This document shows, one piece after another, positions 7,697 through 16,685 of a stretch of 32,072 nucleotides of DNA; position 1 is the stretch's first letter, and each line of letters starts with the position of its first letter. The position numbers were made by a program, and so were the translations under genes. A model generated the notes under the pieces. The model was not told the origin of the DNA and did no database searches. It saw only the letters and a list, made by a program, of their open reading frames with translations. The stretch lies in assembly GCA_937889515.1 (NCBI GenBank), contig CALAOV010000204.1:1-32072 (forward strand), written 5' to 3'. Source of the stretch: an uncultured Myxococcales bacterium (GTDB taxonomy: Bacteria > Myxococcota_A > Polyangia > Fen-1088).

Positions 7697-9415
7697 ATGA
7701 GAACCGTAGCGCCCTGCCAAATGCGACGAGGCACCCACATTCTCCGAATTCCGACTCCGTGGATCGTCTGCGGCTGTCTCGCCGTCGGTTGCAGCAACAG
7801 CGGCACCGGCGGCGGCGACCGGGCCGGAGGCGCATCGGCGCTGGGCGGCAGCGTGGGCCAAGGCGGCGCGACCGCTACAGGCGGTGGCGGAGGCGCGATC
7901 GGGACAGGTGGCGTCGGAAATGGCGGGACGAGCGGCAGCGGTAACGGCGGTAGCGCCGGCGCGACGGCCACCGGCGGTGTCGGTGGAGGCAGTGGCTCGG
8001 CCGGAAGTAGCGGTCACGGCGGGGCAGCGGCCTCCGGTGGCAGTGGTGGCCACGGCGGCGCGGGGGCCTCGGGTGGCGGTGCGGGCAGCGGCACCGGCGG
8101 AGCCTCCGGCGGCGGTGGCACCGGGGTGACCGCGAGCTGCACCTTCACGCCGACCGCGTCGACCAGCACCAAGATCCCCACCGTCGGGATCGTCACCTGG
8201 TCGACCACGTTGCCGAACGTTCAGTCGGCGCAGATCGATTTCGGGCTCACCACTTCCTATGGAATGACCGCGCCGGTGGATCTCACGGCGGCGGGCTATC
8301 GCACGCTCCTGCTCGGGATGAAGGCCTCGAAGACCTACCATTTCCGTCTGACCGCCTCGGGCACCGGCGGTTCGTGCACGAGCGCGGACTACATGCTGAC
8401 CACGGGCGCGCTGACGAGCGGGCTGCCGAAAATCACGGTCACGACCAGCAACGCGTCGGCGGCGTTCGGCGGCTTTCTGATCGCGGGACAGTATTCGATG
8501 GCCGGCGGTCCGTCGCCGGCCTACATCGTCGACGCCGACGGCGATCTGGTCTGGTGGTACACCAGCGCCAGCGCCAGCGACGCGACCGGCGTGCGGATGA
8601 GCCACGACGGCAACTCCATTTGGATCAACAGCGCCAACGTGCCGAACAGCACCGCGCACGTCCACCGCGTGACGATGGACGGCCTCACCGACAACGACTA
8701 CTCCAGCCAGTTCACGGGACAGAGCCACCAGCTCACGGTGCTGCCCGACGAGACCATCGCTTTTTACGCCTATGGCACGAACGGCTGCGAGGACATCAAG
8801 GAACGCGCGCCCAGCGGCACGGTCAAAACGATCGTGAACTCCGAGACGGCGCACGGCGGAACGGGCGGTTGCCACATCAACACGATCCAGTATTCACCGC
8901 TGGACGACACGCTGGTCTTCTCCGACCTCGACCACAACTGCATCACCAAGGTCACGCGCACCGGCACCACGGTCTGGGTTCTCGGTGGCGGATACGGCGG
9001 CGTCACCAGCTCCTTCACCGGCGACACGTGGTTGGGCGGCGAGCACGGCATCCACATCCTGGGCCTGGACGACTTCGTCATCTTCAACAACAACAGCACG
9101 GTGGCCGCCGGGAGCTTCACGTCGATCGGGGGCTTGAACAACGGCTCGAGCGCGATCGAGCTCAAGCTCAACCTCACGGCGAAGACGTCCACGCAGAGCT
9201 GGTCGTACAAGGCGAGCCCGGGCATCCAGAACGACGTCATGGGCGACGTGCAGCGGCTGCCCAACGGTAACACCATCGTCGCCTTTTCGACGAAGGGTGT
9301 TCTGCAGGAGGTCACCGCCAACGGCAGTGTCGTTCAGTCGCTGAGCTGGCCCACGGGGACAGCGTTCGGGTACGTCGAAAAGAGGGCGACGCTCTATGGG
9401 CCGCCGCCCAAGTAG
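7697..9415 (+). CDS. Arylsulfotransferase (ASST)-like beta-propeller lipoprotein, copy 1
   Basis: A signal peptide with a Cys in LAVGC is followed by about 115 residues of Gly/Ser/Ala/Thr spacer, then an Fn3-like strand domain (TKIPTVGIVTWSTTLP to MLTTGAL), then a propeller typical of the ASST family: AYIVDADGDLVWWY, GVRMSHDGNSIWI, SHQLTVLPDETIAFY, GGCHINTIQYSP, TTVWVLGG, GEHGIHILGLDDFVIF and GDVQRLPNGNTIV. ASST enzymes move sulfate between phenols through a His intermediate without PAPS. The His positions (SHQ, CHIN, EHGIH) are kept, but the motif usually reading SR before the ligand turn reads SD here, so activity is doubtful. ATG 7697 is chosen; TTG 7685 and ATG 7721 are possible. A close paralogue follows after 34 bp. 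Confidence 0.75.
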   Translation: MRTVAPCQMRRGTHILRIPTPWIVCGCLAVGCSNSGTGGGDRAGGASALGGSVGQGGATATGGGGGAIGTGGVGNGGTSGSGNGGSAGATATGGVGGGSGSAGSSGHGGAAASGGSGGHGGAGASGGGAGSGTGGASGGGGTGVTASCTFTPTASTSTKIPTVGIVTWSTTLPNVQSAQIDFGLTTSYGMTAPVDLTAAGYRTLLLGMKASKTYHFRLTASGTGGSCTSADYMLTTGALTSGLPKITVTTSNASAAFGGFLIAGQYSMAGGPSPAYIVDADGDLVWWYTSASASDATGVRMSHDGNSIWINSANVPNSTAHVHRVTMDGLTDNDYSSQFTGQSHQLTVLPDETIAFYAYGTNGCEDIKERAPSGTVKTIVNSETAHGGTGGCHINTIQYSPLDDTLVFSDLDHNCITKVTRTGTTVWVLGGGYGGVTSSFTGDTWLGGEHGIHILGLDDFVIFNNNSTVAAGSFTSIGGLNNGSSAIELKLNLTAKTSTQSWSYKASPGIQNDVMGDVQRLPNGNTIVAFSTKGVLQEVTANGSVVQSLSWPTGTAFGYVEKRATLYGPPPK

Positions 9416-9449
9416 GCCCACCGCTAGCGGACCCAAGGAGGGTATCCCC

Positions 9450-11009
9450 ATGCTTCGAGCTTCGACATCACTCGCGCTGTGTGGCTGTCTGTTTCTGGTC
9501 GGTCTCGGCTGCAAGAGCAGCGGGGGCGACTCCGGCACGGGCGGCAGCGTCGGAAGCGGCGGGACCAGCGGCTCCGCGGGAACCACCGGAAGCGGCGCGG
9601 GCGGCACGACGTCGTCGGGCGGCAGCGTGGGAACGGCGGGCCAGGGTGGGACGACCGGAACAGCGGGAGCCACCGGGAGCGGCGGCACCGGAACGACGGC
9701 CAGCTGCACCTTCACGGTGACCTCCTCCCCGAGCACCAAGATCCCGACGGTCGGCATCGTCACCTGGTCGACGACGCTGGCGAGCCCGACGGGGGCACAC
9801 ATCAACTTCGGCCTCGACACCTCGTACGGCATGACGGCGCCGGTCGACCTGAGCATCGCGAGCTATCGAACGCTGCTCCTCGGCATGAAGGCCTCGAAGA
9901 CCTACCACTTCCAGATTTCAGCCTCCGGCAGCGCCGGGACCTGCACCAGCAACGACTACATGATCACGACGGGAGCGCTCGCGAACGGCCTAGCGAAACC
10001 GACCGTCACGACCAACAACAAGGCGGCTCTGTACGGTGGTTTCTTGATCACCGGGCAATACGTCCAGAACGTGGGCTCCTCGGGCGCACCGGCGTACATC
10101 CTCGACTCCGACGGCGACGTCGTCTGGTTGTACAACGCCGGCAGCGACGCAACGGGGGTCCGAATGAGCTACGACGGCACTTACATGTGGATCAACAACG
10201 CTAACGTCGTCGTAGGCTCCGGTCCCGACGCGCCGCACGTACATCGGGTGACGATGGACGGGCTGACAGATACCGACTTTTCGACGGCGTTCGACAAGCT
10301 CAGCCATCAGATCACGCCGCTTCCCGACGGCAGCGTGGCCTTCTACGCGACCGGAACGAACGGTTGCGACGACATCAAGCTGTTTCCGGCGGGGGGCACC
10401 CCCACCTCGGTCGCCACGACGTTGGTCAATGCCAGGACAGCGCACGGCGGAACTGGAGGCTGCCACGTGAACGACCTCGAGTACTCGCAGCCGGACGACA
10501 CGCTGGTCTTCTCGGATCTGGACAACAACTGCCTCACCAAGGTCTCACGGACGACCGGCACGACGGTGTGGGTCCTAAATAGCGGTGGGCCCGGGATCGC
10601 CAGCTCGTTTACCGGCGACATGTGGGTGGGCGGAGAGCACGGTTTCCACATCCTCGGCCTGGACGACTTCGTCATCTTCAACAACAACAGCGCGACCGCC
10701 GTCCTTGGTAGCGGGTCTGCCAACGGCACCGGCAAGGGTTCAATCGCGATCGAGATAAAGCTCAACCTCAGCGCGAAGACCGCCGCCAAGATCTGGTCGT
10801 ACACGGCCGCGAATCCGCCCCTTCCCGTCGACATACTCGGCGACGTGCAGCGGTTGGCCAACGGCAACACGGTGGTCGACTATGGGACGAAGGGAGTCGT
10901 CCAGGAGGTCGACGCCAGCGGCAACGTCCTTCAAGATCTCAGTTTGAACGGCACCAACTTCGGCTATATCGAGAAGCGCGCAACCCTCTATGGACCGCCC
11001 CCGAGGTAG
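9450..11009 (+). CDS. Arylsulfotransferase (ASST)-like beta-propeller lipoprotein, copy 2
   Basis: This tandem paralogue of the preceding gene (519 residues) begins at an ATG with a strong AAGGAGGG site 7 nt upstream. It has a lipobox at VGLGC, a shorter Gly/Ser/Thr spacer of about 65 residues, then the same domain order with near-identical blocks: TKIPTVGIVTWSTTL, YRTLLLGMKASKTYHFQIS, AYILDSDGDVVWLY, HGGTGGCHVNDLEYS, TTVWVLNSGGPG, GEHGFHILGLDDFVIFNNNS and GDVQRLANGNTVV. The Asp substitution in the propeller motif (FSDLDNN) is shared with copy 1, so it predates the duplication. Both proteins end in ATLYGPPP, also kept in the downstream pseudogene. The role could be sulfate transfer or ligand binding at the cell surface. 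The next gene starts 6 nt after its stop. Confidence 0.75.
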   Translation: MLRASTSLALCGCLFLVGLGCKSSGGDSGTGGSVGSGGTSGSAGTTGSGAGGTTSSGGSVGTAGQGGTTGTAGATGSGGTGTTASCTFTVTSSPSTKIPTVGIVTWSTTLASPTGAHINFGLDTSYGMTAPVDLSIASYRTLLLGMKASKTYHFQISASGSAGTCTSNDYMITTGALANGLAKPTVTTNNKAALYGGFLITGQYVQNVGSSGAPAYILDSDGDVVWLYNAGSDATGVRMSYDGTYMWINNANVVVGSGPDAPHVHRVTMDGLTDTDFSTAFDKLSHQITPLPDGSVAFYATGTNGCDDIKLFPAGGTPTSVATTLVNARTAHGGTGGCHVNDLEYSQPDDTLVFSDLDNNCLTKVSRTTGTTVWVLNSGGPGIASSFTGDMWVGGEHGFHILGLDDFVIFNNNSATAVLGSGSANGTGKGSIAIEIKLNLSAKTAAKIWSYTAANPPLPVDILGDVQRLANGNTVVDYGTKGVVQEVDASGNVLQDLSLNGTNFGYIEKRATLYGPPPR

Positions 11010-11015
11010 CTCTCC

Positions 11016-12047
11016 ATGAAACACGCCAATTCCTTACTGTACGCCACGGCCGCTTGCTTTCCGTTGCTGGCGATCGCCTGCGGCAGCAGCGGCGGTGAAG
11101 GCCCCAGCGTGACCTGCACGGACGGAAACATCGTCGCGAGCGAGGCGAATGATTATGCATTCTCCAGCACAATCACGCTCCCGCCGGTGACCGTCACATC
11201 GATGTCGAATCTGGCGTTCGACTGGGGGCAGGTGACCAAGGATTTCTTGGGCCACACGGTCGATCCCGTAGCCGATCTGAACACCATCGTCGTCATGCTG
11301 TGGAACATGTCGCTCGGGGAATTCGAGAAGGAGCTGAACGCCGATTCTTTGCAGACGAAGTACCTCGTCGCGTCCCCGCCGCCGAGCCTGATGCCGAGCA
11401 CCGGCATGACGTCGGCCATGCTTTACGATTTCACGATTAACGGGAACTCCATCACGCCGGCGATGTTCAACATGGACTTCGATCCCGTCGCCTTCCCGCC
11501 GGCCAGTACGACGTATCTGTTGGCGGCGCAGACCGGAACAAACCTCGGGACTGGCATCCGGATGCTGCAGGCGTTCCAGCTCGATGACGCCTCTACGAAC
11601 ACGGCCGTAACGCTGACAAACACCTCCGCCCAACTCAAGTACACCGCCGATCTCCATAGCCTGCACCCAACGGGGGTCCCGGCTGGAACGGCGGCCATCA
11701 GCCTCGACTGGGGGCCGCTGGATGGGCAGACCAACGCGCTGGGGGCGACGTTCATCGCGACGAACATCACCAGCGCGATCGTGGGTCACTACACCCAGAC
11801 GCCGGCCGAGCTCGAGACCCAGTTTCTCGATCTGCAGCTCACCGCCACCGAGCTCTACACGGCCACTATCCCGCCCGGCACGGTCCTCGATTTCACCACG
11901 CTGGCGGACAGCAGCGGCAAGCCTTTCCCAGGCGTCGATGGAACCGGGACCTGGCTGGTCGGGCTCACCTGCGGCAACTGCAAGAATCCCGCCCCCTGGT
12001 ACCTGACGATCCTCGTGCCGGCTCCTCAGCCTTGCGCCGCTCAGTGA
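11016..12047 (+). CDS. Unrecognised lipoprotein with two internal repeats (family member 1)
   Basis: This 343-residue protein has a signal peptide with a Cys in LLAIAC. It starts 6 nt after the ASST copy 2 stop, with GAGG overlapping that stop, so translational coupling is likely. No known family is recognised. It contains two related segments. The first has LAFDWGQVTKDFLGHTVDP then WNMSLGEFEKEL. The second has ISLDWGPLDGQTNALG then YTQTPAELETQFLDLQL and TELYTATIPPGTVLDF. It ends with CGNCKNPAPWYLTIL. The same layout is found in the lipoprotein encoded at 16686-17717, so the two define a family in this locus. Predicted mostly beta, surface or periplasmic. It is convergent with the RND transporter gene and overlaps its last 7 bases. 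Confidence 0.6.
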   Translation: MKHANSLLYATAACFPLLAIACGSSGGEGPSVTCTDGNIVASEANDYAFSSTITLPPVTVTSMSNLAFDWGQVTKDFLGHTVDPVADLNTIVVMLWNMSLGEFEKELNADSLQTKYLVASPPPSLMPSTGMTSAMLYDFTINGNSITPAMFNMDFDPVAFPPASTTYLLAAQTGTNLGTGIRMLQAFQLDDASTNTAVTLTNTSAQLKYTADLHSLHPTGVPAGTAAISLDWGPLDGQTNALGATFIATNITSAIVGHYTQTPAELETQFLDLQLTATELYTATIPPGTVLDFTTLADSSGKPFPGVDGTGTWLVGLTCGNCKNPAPWYLTILVPAPQPCAAQ

Positions 12048-14413
12048 CCCGGGGTCACCACGCCGGCCGTCGTTGATTGTCGCCGCCGCAAGAACCGCGG
12101 GGTGACCAGCAGGATCACCGAAGGCAGGAACGCGACCGTCGCGGCGCTGCTGGTCACCATCGTGAGTGCGACCAGCACGCCCAGCAGGACGTGCACCTTG
12201 AACAGTGAAAGCGCCAGGCAGAGGTAGCCGCCCGCCACCGCGCTCGCGACGTAGGCGATCGCCTTGCCGGAGGTGGTCAGCGCGGTCGCGGTCGCCTCGC
12301 GCAGATCGCCGCTGCGCTCGAACTCTTCGCGGACGCGGAAGATGAAGTAGACGGCGTAGTCGGCGCCGATGCCCACCGCCATCGCGGAAATCGCCGCCGT
12401 GCCCATCGACAGCAGGATCCCGGTCCAGCCCATGAGGCCCAGGTTGATGAGCGCCGCGGTGGCCAGCGGCAGCAGGACCAACAGACCGCCCGCCAGCGAG
12501 CGCAGCAGGATGGAGGTGATGACCACCACCAGGATGGAGATCTGGATCAGGTTGATGGTCTTGCCGTGCACCATCGTCTCGTTGAGCGCGATGGCGTTGG
12601 TGACGCCACCCCCGACGCGCGCTGAAACCGGCAGCCCCGCGAACAGCCGATCGGCCTCGGCCTGCGTCGCGACGGTCATCGCCTTCATGGCGCGGAAGTC
12701 GTCGGTGCGCACGTAGGCGGTGATGACGGCCCGCTGGAATCCTGGGTCGACCAGGCGGCTCAGGTCTTCCTCGGTGCCACCCATGCCGTAGAGCAGCAGC
12801 ATCTGCGCCACCCCCTGCGCGCTGTCCGGGAGCTTGCCGCCACCGCCGGGATCGACGACCAGGCTCAGCTGCTGGAGCAGATCCACGATCGACACCACCT
12901 TGCCGATCGGGATCGGCTGCCTTGTGATGAACGCCCCGAGCTCGGCCATGCGCCGCAAGACCTGGGGGTCCTTGATCGCGTCGGGGGCGTTCCCCTCGAC
13001 CAGCACCTGGATCACGCGCGTGCCGGCCAGGCGCGCGTCGACCAGCCGAAATCCGCGCACCGGCGCGTTGCTCTCGAAGAACTGCGCCGCCAGGTTGTTG
13101 CCGGCCTCGAGGCGCGTGACCCCCGCCAGCGCGAGCACGATTAGACCCGAGAAGACCCAGATGATCGGGCGCTCGCGGCCGGTCCGCATGACGGCGGCCA
13201 GCTTCTCCAGGATCGGGTCGAAGTACTCCTCGCGCTTCTCGCGCTCCGTTTGCCGCTCCGACGGCGGCGGCATCAGCACCCGGATCGCCGGGATGAAGGT
13301 CATCTCGACCGTCAGCGCCGCCACGATCCCGAACGCCGTGCAGAGGCCGAAGTTCTTGATGGTGGGCAGGCCGAAGGTGGCCAGCGAGCCGAAGCTGAGC
13401 GCCGCGATGGTGCCCGCCGCCAGCATGACCACGCCGACCTTGGTGGTCGCCTCGATGACCGCCTGGCGGTTGTGCTCGCGGGGCGACAGCTCCGGGTGCG
13501 CCGCGCGGACGCGCCCGTACTCCTCGTAGTAGCGCTTGAGGATCTGCACCGAGTGGCCGGCGCCGATCGCCAGCAGGAGGATCGGCGTCATGATGTTCCA
13601 GGGGTCCATCGGCGCGCGGGTGAGGCCCATGAGGCCGAGCGCCCAGACCACGCCCATGATCGCGGTGACCAGCGGAATGATCATGCCCTGCAAGGTGCGG
13701 AAGGCCCGGTAGTGGAGGTAGCCGATCATGGCGAGCGCCAGCACGAACAGGAGCGCGACGCGGCGGGTGTAGACCAGCAGCCAGTGGAGGATGGTCGGGG
13801 CGCCGGCGGCGACGATCTCGATGTCCGGGCCGCGCTCCGGAGCGATGACGCCCTCGATCCGGTCGTACAGGCCGCGCGAGCCCCCCGCCTTGCCGAAGTC
13901 GTCGAAGTCGACCAGCACCGAGGTAGCCCGACCGTCGTCGCTCACGAAGAGGCTGGTGAGAAAGGCGTTGGCCTTCACCCGGGCGCGGAACGCCGTCATC
14001 TCGGCGCCGGCTGCGGGAACCTTGTCGGCGAGCGGGGTGATCTCCAGCGAGTCGGCGGAGCTGTGAACGTCCTTCACGGCAGGCGACATGAGCGAAAGGA
14101 CGCTGCCCGCCTTGACGCCCGGCAAGCGCGCGAGTCCGTCGGTCACCCGTTTGACCTTGCCGAGGACCTCGGGCGTGTAGACGGTTCCCGCGGCCGGGTA
14201 GACGCCGATCACCGTCATGTACTTGCCGCCGAACAGCCTCTCGATCCGCTGGCCGACCACCACCAGCGGGTGGCTGGGGGGCAGCTGGGCGTCGACGTCG
14301 AGCAGCACGCGCAGCCGGGTCATGAAGAAACCGAGCGTCAACGTCACCACCACGACCAGGCCGATCACCAGCCTCGGCCGTCGGACGACCGCGGTGACAT
14401 AGCGACGCAGCAT
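12041..14413 (-). CDS. RND superfamily (MMPL-type) transporter
   Basis: The 790-residue protein has the two-half RND layout. Membrane helix 1 (RLVIGLVVVVTLTLGFFM) is followed by a large periplasmic loop and then a helix bundle (LLFVLALAMIGYL, IIPLVTAIMGVVWALGL, MTPILLLAIGAGHSVQILKRYYEEY). The second half repeats this: IIWVFSGLIVLALAGV, loop, LIQISILVVVITSILL, GLMGWTGILLSMGTAAISAMAVGIGADYAVYFIFR. Single-protein RND/MMPL transporters use the proton gradient to move lipids or hydrophobic compounds across or out of the membrane. The ATG at 14413 is preferred because GGAGAGG lies 6 nt upstream; ATG 14428 is also in frame. It is last in an operon with a lipoprotein, a FadL barrel and a CHI-like protein. 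Substrate is inferred to be lipidic from those neighbours. Confidence 0.88.
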   Translation of the reverse strand: MLRRYVTAVVRRPRLVIGLVVVVTLTLGFFMTRLRVLLDVDAQLPPSHPLVVVGQRIERLFGGKYMTVIGVYPAAGTVYTPEVLGKVKRVTDGLARLPGVKAGSVLSLMSPAVKDVHSSADSLEITPLADKVPAAGAEMTAFRARVKANAFLTSLFVSDDGRATSVLVDFDDFGKAGGSRGLYDRIEGVIAPERGPDIEIVAAGAPTILHWLLVYTRRVALLFVLALAMIGYLHYRAFRTLQGMIIPLVTAIMGVVWALGLMGLTRAPMDPWNIMTPILLLAIGAGHSVQILKRYYEEYGRVRAAHPELSPREHNRQAVIEATTKVGVVMLAAGTIAALSFGSLATFGLPTIKNFGLCTAFGIVAALTVEMTFIPAIRVLMPPPSERQTEREKREEYFDPILEKLAAVMRTGRERPIIWVFSGLIVLALAGVTRLEAGNNLAAQFFESNAPVRGFRLVDARLAGTRVIQVLVEGNAPDAIKDPQVLRRMAELGAFITRQPIPIGKVVSIVDLLQQLSLVVDPGGGGKLPDSAQGVAQMLLLYGMGGTEEDLSRLVDPGFQRAVITAYVRTDDFRAMKAMTVATQAEADRLFAGLPVSARVGGGVTNAIALNETMVHGKTINLIQISILVVVITSILLRSLAGGLLVLLPLATAALINLGLMGWTGILLSMGTAAISAMAVGIGADYAVYFIFRVREEFERSGDLREATATALTTSGKAIAYVASAVAGGYLCLALSLFKVHVLLGVLVALTMVTSSAATVAFLPSVILLVTPRFLRRRQSTTAGVVTPGH
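12044..12058. terminator. 15-nt inverted repeat at convergent stop codons
   Basis: GTGACCC and GGGTCAC flank a single G, exactly over the overlapping ends of two convergent genes (stops at 12045-12047 plus and 12041-12043 minus). As RNA it would form a shorter stem with an opened loop. No T-run follows on either side. It may be a weak bidirectional terminator or just a consequence of two coding constraints. Confidence 0.25.
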
Positions 14414-14433
14414 CGGCGACCTCTCCATCGGCC

Positions 14434-15120
14434 TTACCGTTTCGTTTCCAGCAGCGAGCGGAGCAGCGCCTCGCGGAAGTCGCTCTTGGGCGCGAAGTAG
14501 CTGGCCAACACGACCCGCCCCGCGCCCGGCACGCGCTCGGACAGGTCGACGAGGATCTGGCCGCCGGCCGAGACGACCACCGTTCGGAGCGCCTCGGGGC
14601 TGACCGCGTAGATCACCCGGTCGCCCTTTTGATAGCCGCGGTCCTTGAGCGTCGCGAACCACCCGGGGAGGCCTTGGCCGACATGCTGTTCGACCTCCCT
14701 CGTGATGAGCCCCGCCTCGCGTGCCTGTTCGAGGTTGTCGCGCACGACGCCGATCCAGCGGTTGAGCGGGATGTCCCGCACGAACTGCATCTGCGCCACC
14801 GCGCGCGCGGCGTCGATCGCCACCGGCGCGAGCTGCTGTTCCAGGGCCGCCGAGTAGGACTTGTCGCGCGCCAGCTCGGTGAACCGACTCTGCGCCGGTT
14901 TGTCGAACCGGACGTCGATGTTGGCGATGTTGATCTTGAGGATCGTCTTCTGGAGCAGCATGTGCATCGACGCGTACCGCCCCTGCGCGAGGTCGGGGGC
15001 CTCCAGCGACGGAAGCGCGCCGTCGGCGATCGCGGCGGGAACCGGGCGCGTCGCCAGTAGGCCGACCGCCCCGGCGATCCCCAGGACCCCGGCGAACGAT
15101 TTGCGTTTTGTGTTCTTCAT
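14434..15120 (-). CDS. Exported chalcone-isomerase-like protein
   Basis: This 228-residue protein starts at an ATG with GGGAG 7 nt upstream and has a signal peptide (KSFAGVLGIAGAVGLLATRPVPAAIA). The mature part resembles CHI-like domains in the order of its blocks: MQFVRDIPLNRWIGVVRDNL, a helix ending GLPGWFATL, then KGDRVIYAVSP, a TVVVSAGGQILVDL strand pair and a closing SYFAPKSDFREALLRSLLE helix, equivalent to the YFG-x-LR-x-LLG end of that family. Bacterial CHI-like proteins usually lack isomerase activity and the fold can bind fatty acids, which fits its place between a FadL barrel and an RND transporter. Assignment is by eye and moderate. It could instead be an unassigned periplasmic protein. 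Spacing to the RND start is about 20 nt or less. Confidence 0.45.
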   Translation of the reverse strand: MKNTKRKSFAGVLGIAGAVGLLATRPVPAAIADGALPSLEAPDLAQGRYASMHMLLQKTILKINIANIDVRFDKPAQSRFTELARDKSYSAALEQQLAPVAIDAARAVAQMQFVRDIPLNRWIGVVRDNLEQAREAGLITREVEQHVGQGLPGWFATLKDRGYQKGDRVIYAVSPEALRTVVVSAGGQILVDLSERVPGAGRVVLASYFAPKSDFREALLRSLLETKR

Positions 15121-15154
15121 CCTGCTTCTCCCTTGATGCTGGGCGGCCCCGGTC

Positions 15155-16636
15155 CTAGCGGCCAAACCGGTAGACGACCGCCAGCGAGACGAGGTGAGAG
15201 GTGGCGGCATAGGTTCCGGCGTTGACCGCCGGGGAGGGTTGTCCGAGATAGTTGGCGTTGCAGGTGTTCGGATCGGTGTAAGGCGAGACGCATGGGCTGG
15301 CCGGAACCTGCTGGTAGACGCGCGCGTTCGCCTCCGACACGCCGAAGCTGGGTTGAAAGCGGAGCTGGTAGGCGAGCGCGATCTCCAAGCCCGACTGCAG
15401 AAACACAGAGGTGCCCACCGCCGCCCCGATCTGCTGGCCACCCGGGAAGTCGACGTTGGCGTAGCCGTCCGGCGCCACGGCGGTCTCGTAGTAGGCGCCG
15501 GCGCGCAGCGTGAAGCGGTCCGGGACCAGCGCGAAGTCGCCGCCGAGCTTGACGCTCACGGTGTCGCGCCACTGCTTCGCCACCGTGATCTGACCGAGCT
15601 TCACGGTCTGGTTGCCGGCGGCCGTCGCCTCGAGGCCGTTGGTGTCGACCGTGAACTGGTTGGCCCGCGACCAGGTCTCATACTCGACGTCCAGCTCGAG
15701 ATCGTAGACCTCGCGGGTCCCGGCGAGATGCCGGTACCGGGCGCCCGCCCGCACCAGCAGGGGGAGCGGCAGCTTCACGGTCACATCGTTGGCGGGAGCT
15801 CCCTGCCGGCTCAGCGTCACGTCGCCGAGGACCGACGGATCGATCGCCGTGACCGACAGCGTACTGTGGGTCACGATGTTGGCCGGCACGACCTGTCCCG
15901 CCAGCCCCAGCTCGAAGGACGGCGTGGGCCGGAACCAGCCGCCCAGGATCGCGTTGAAGGCGAACGGGTCGGAGCCGCTCGTGGTCGCCAGGATGTCGTA
16001 CATGCTCGACACCGGGCTGGCGGCGCCCGGGGCCGGGTTGGCGTTGATGACCAGCGAGTAAACCAGGCGGGGCACCGAGATCCACTCCAGCGTCGCGCCG
16101 ACGCCGAAGAGATCCCGGAATTTCCAGGCGGCGCTCACAGCGTAGTCGAGGATAATCGCCTCCCGACTCGCCATCATGAAGCGCTGGCCGGCCTCGAGCG
16201 GGTACTGCTCGCGGCTGATGCCGGGCGGGGCGAAGGCCGCGATCGCGAAGCCCCAATTCCGCAGGCCGAGATTGGACGCCGCGCCCAAAAACGGATCGGC
16301 GACTTGCCAGGGCGTGCCGTTGCCGACCTTGCCGAACGCGACCGAAGGGGCCACACCGTTCTGCAGGTTGCCGGTGTCGAGCGTGGTCGCCCGGGTGAAG
16401 TCGTAGCCGTTATACGAAAATTGGTTTCCGGCTTCGAAGATCGTCCCGTCGACGTTGGCCAGGCCTGCGGGGTTGATGCTGACGGCGGTAACGTCGTCGG
16501 CCCGCGCGACGAAGGCGCCCCCCCGCCCGGCCGCGCGCGCGCCCAGCGCGCCGGAGTAGTACCCACCGACGGCGAGCGCCGGCGCCGCGACGGCGGCCGC
16601 CCCGAGCAGCGTGGTGAGGACCGTGAGAGGTTTCAA
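15155..16636 (-). CDS. OmpP1/FadL family outer-membrane transporter
   Basis: A signal peptide (MKPLTVLTTLLGAAAVAAPALA) leads into the FadL hallmark N-terminus GGYYSGALGARAAGRGGAFVARADDVTAVSINPAGLANVDG, where the NPAGLA motif is diagnostic. The rest is strand-rich, as expected for a 14-stranded barrel, and ends in a strand closing with YRFGR. FadL proteins take up long-chain fatty acids or other hydrophobic compounds through the outer membrane. The start is a TTG at 16636, chosen because the signal peptide begins there. An upstream in-frame TTG at 16714 would overlap the preceding gene and add residues unlike a signal. It lies 49 bp downstream of a lipoprotein gene and 34 bp upstream of the CHI-like gene, in one operon with the RND transporter. 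Confidence 0.88.
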   Translation of the reverse strand: MKPLTVLTTLLGAAAVAAPALAVGGYYSGALGARAAGRGGAFVARADDVTAVSINPAGLANVDGTIFEAGNQFSYNGYDFTRATTLDTGNLQNGVAPSVAFGKVGNGTPWQVADPFLGAASNLGLRNWGFAIAAFAPPGISREQYPLEAGQRFMMASREAIILDYAVSAAWKFRDLFGVGATLEWISVPRLVYSLVINANPAPGAASPVSSMYDILATTSGSDPFAFNAILGGWFRPTPSFELGLAGQVVPANIVTHSTLSVTAIDPSVLGDVTLSRQGAPANDVTVKLPLPLLVRAGARYRHLAGTREVYDLELDVEYETWSRANQFTVDTNGLEATAAGNQTVKLGQITVAKQWRDTVSVKLGGDFALVPDRFTLRAGAYYETAVAPDGYANVDFPGGQQIGAAVGTSVFLQSGLEIALAYQLRFQPSFGVSEANARVYQQVPASPCVSPYTDPNTCNANYLGQPSPAVNAGTYAATSHLVSLAVVYRFGR

Positions 16637-16648
16637 AAGCCTGTGCGG

Positions 16649-16677
16649 GTCCCGCGGGACGAGAGCGTGTCTCTCGT
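16649..16677 (-). promoter_or_regulatory. Two overlapping hairpins between lipoprotein and FadL genes
   Basis: Between the lipoprotein stop (16686) and the FadL start (16636) lie a 7-bp stem ACGAGAG/CTCTCGT with a 5-nt loop (16659-16677) and a perfect 12-bp palindrome GTCCCGCGGGAC (16649-16660). They share two bases, so only one can form completely. A short TTTT at 16636-16639 follows on the minus strand. This could attenuate read-through or set differing expression of the two genes. Function is inference. Confidence 0.35.
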
Positions 16678-16685
16678 GCCGGTTC

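Noticed and set aside
7583-8875. A 430-codon minus-strand frame
   Set aside because: Opposite the ASST-like gene and its Gly-rich spacer; low-complexity composition and no motif.
12041-14662. N-terminal extension of the RND transporter to 14662
   Set aside because: The extra residues overlap the CHI-like gene and are Arg/Gly-rich shadow sequence; a good ribosome site supports the start at 14413.
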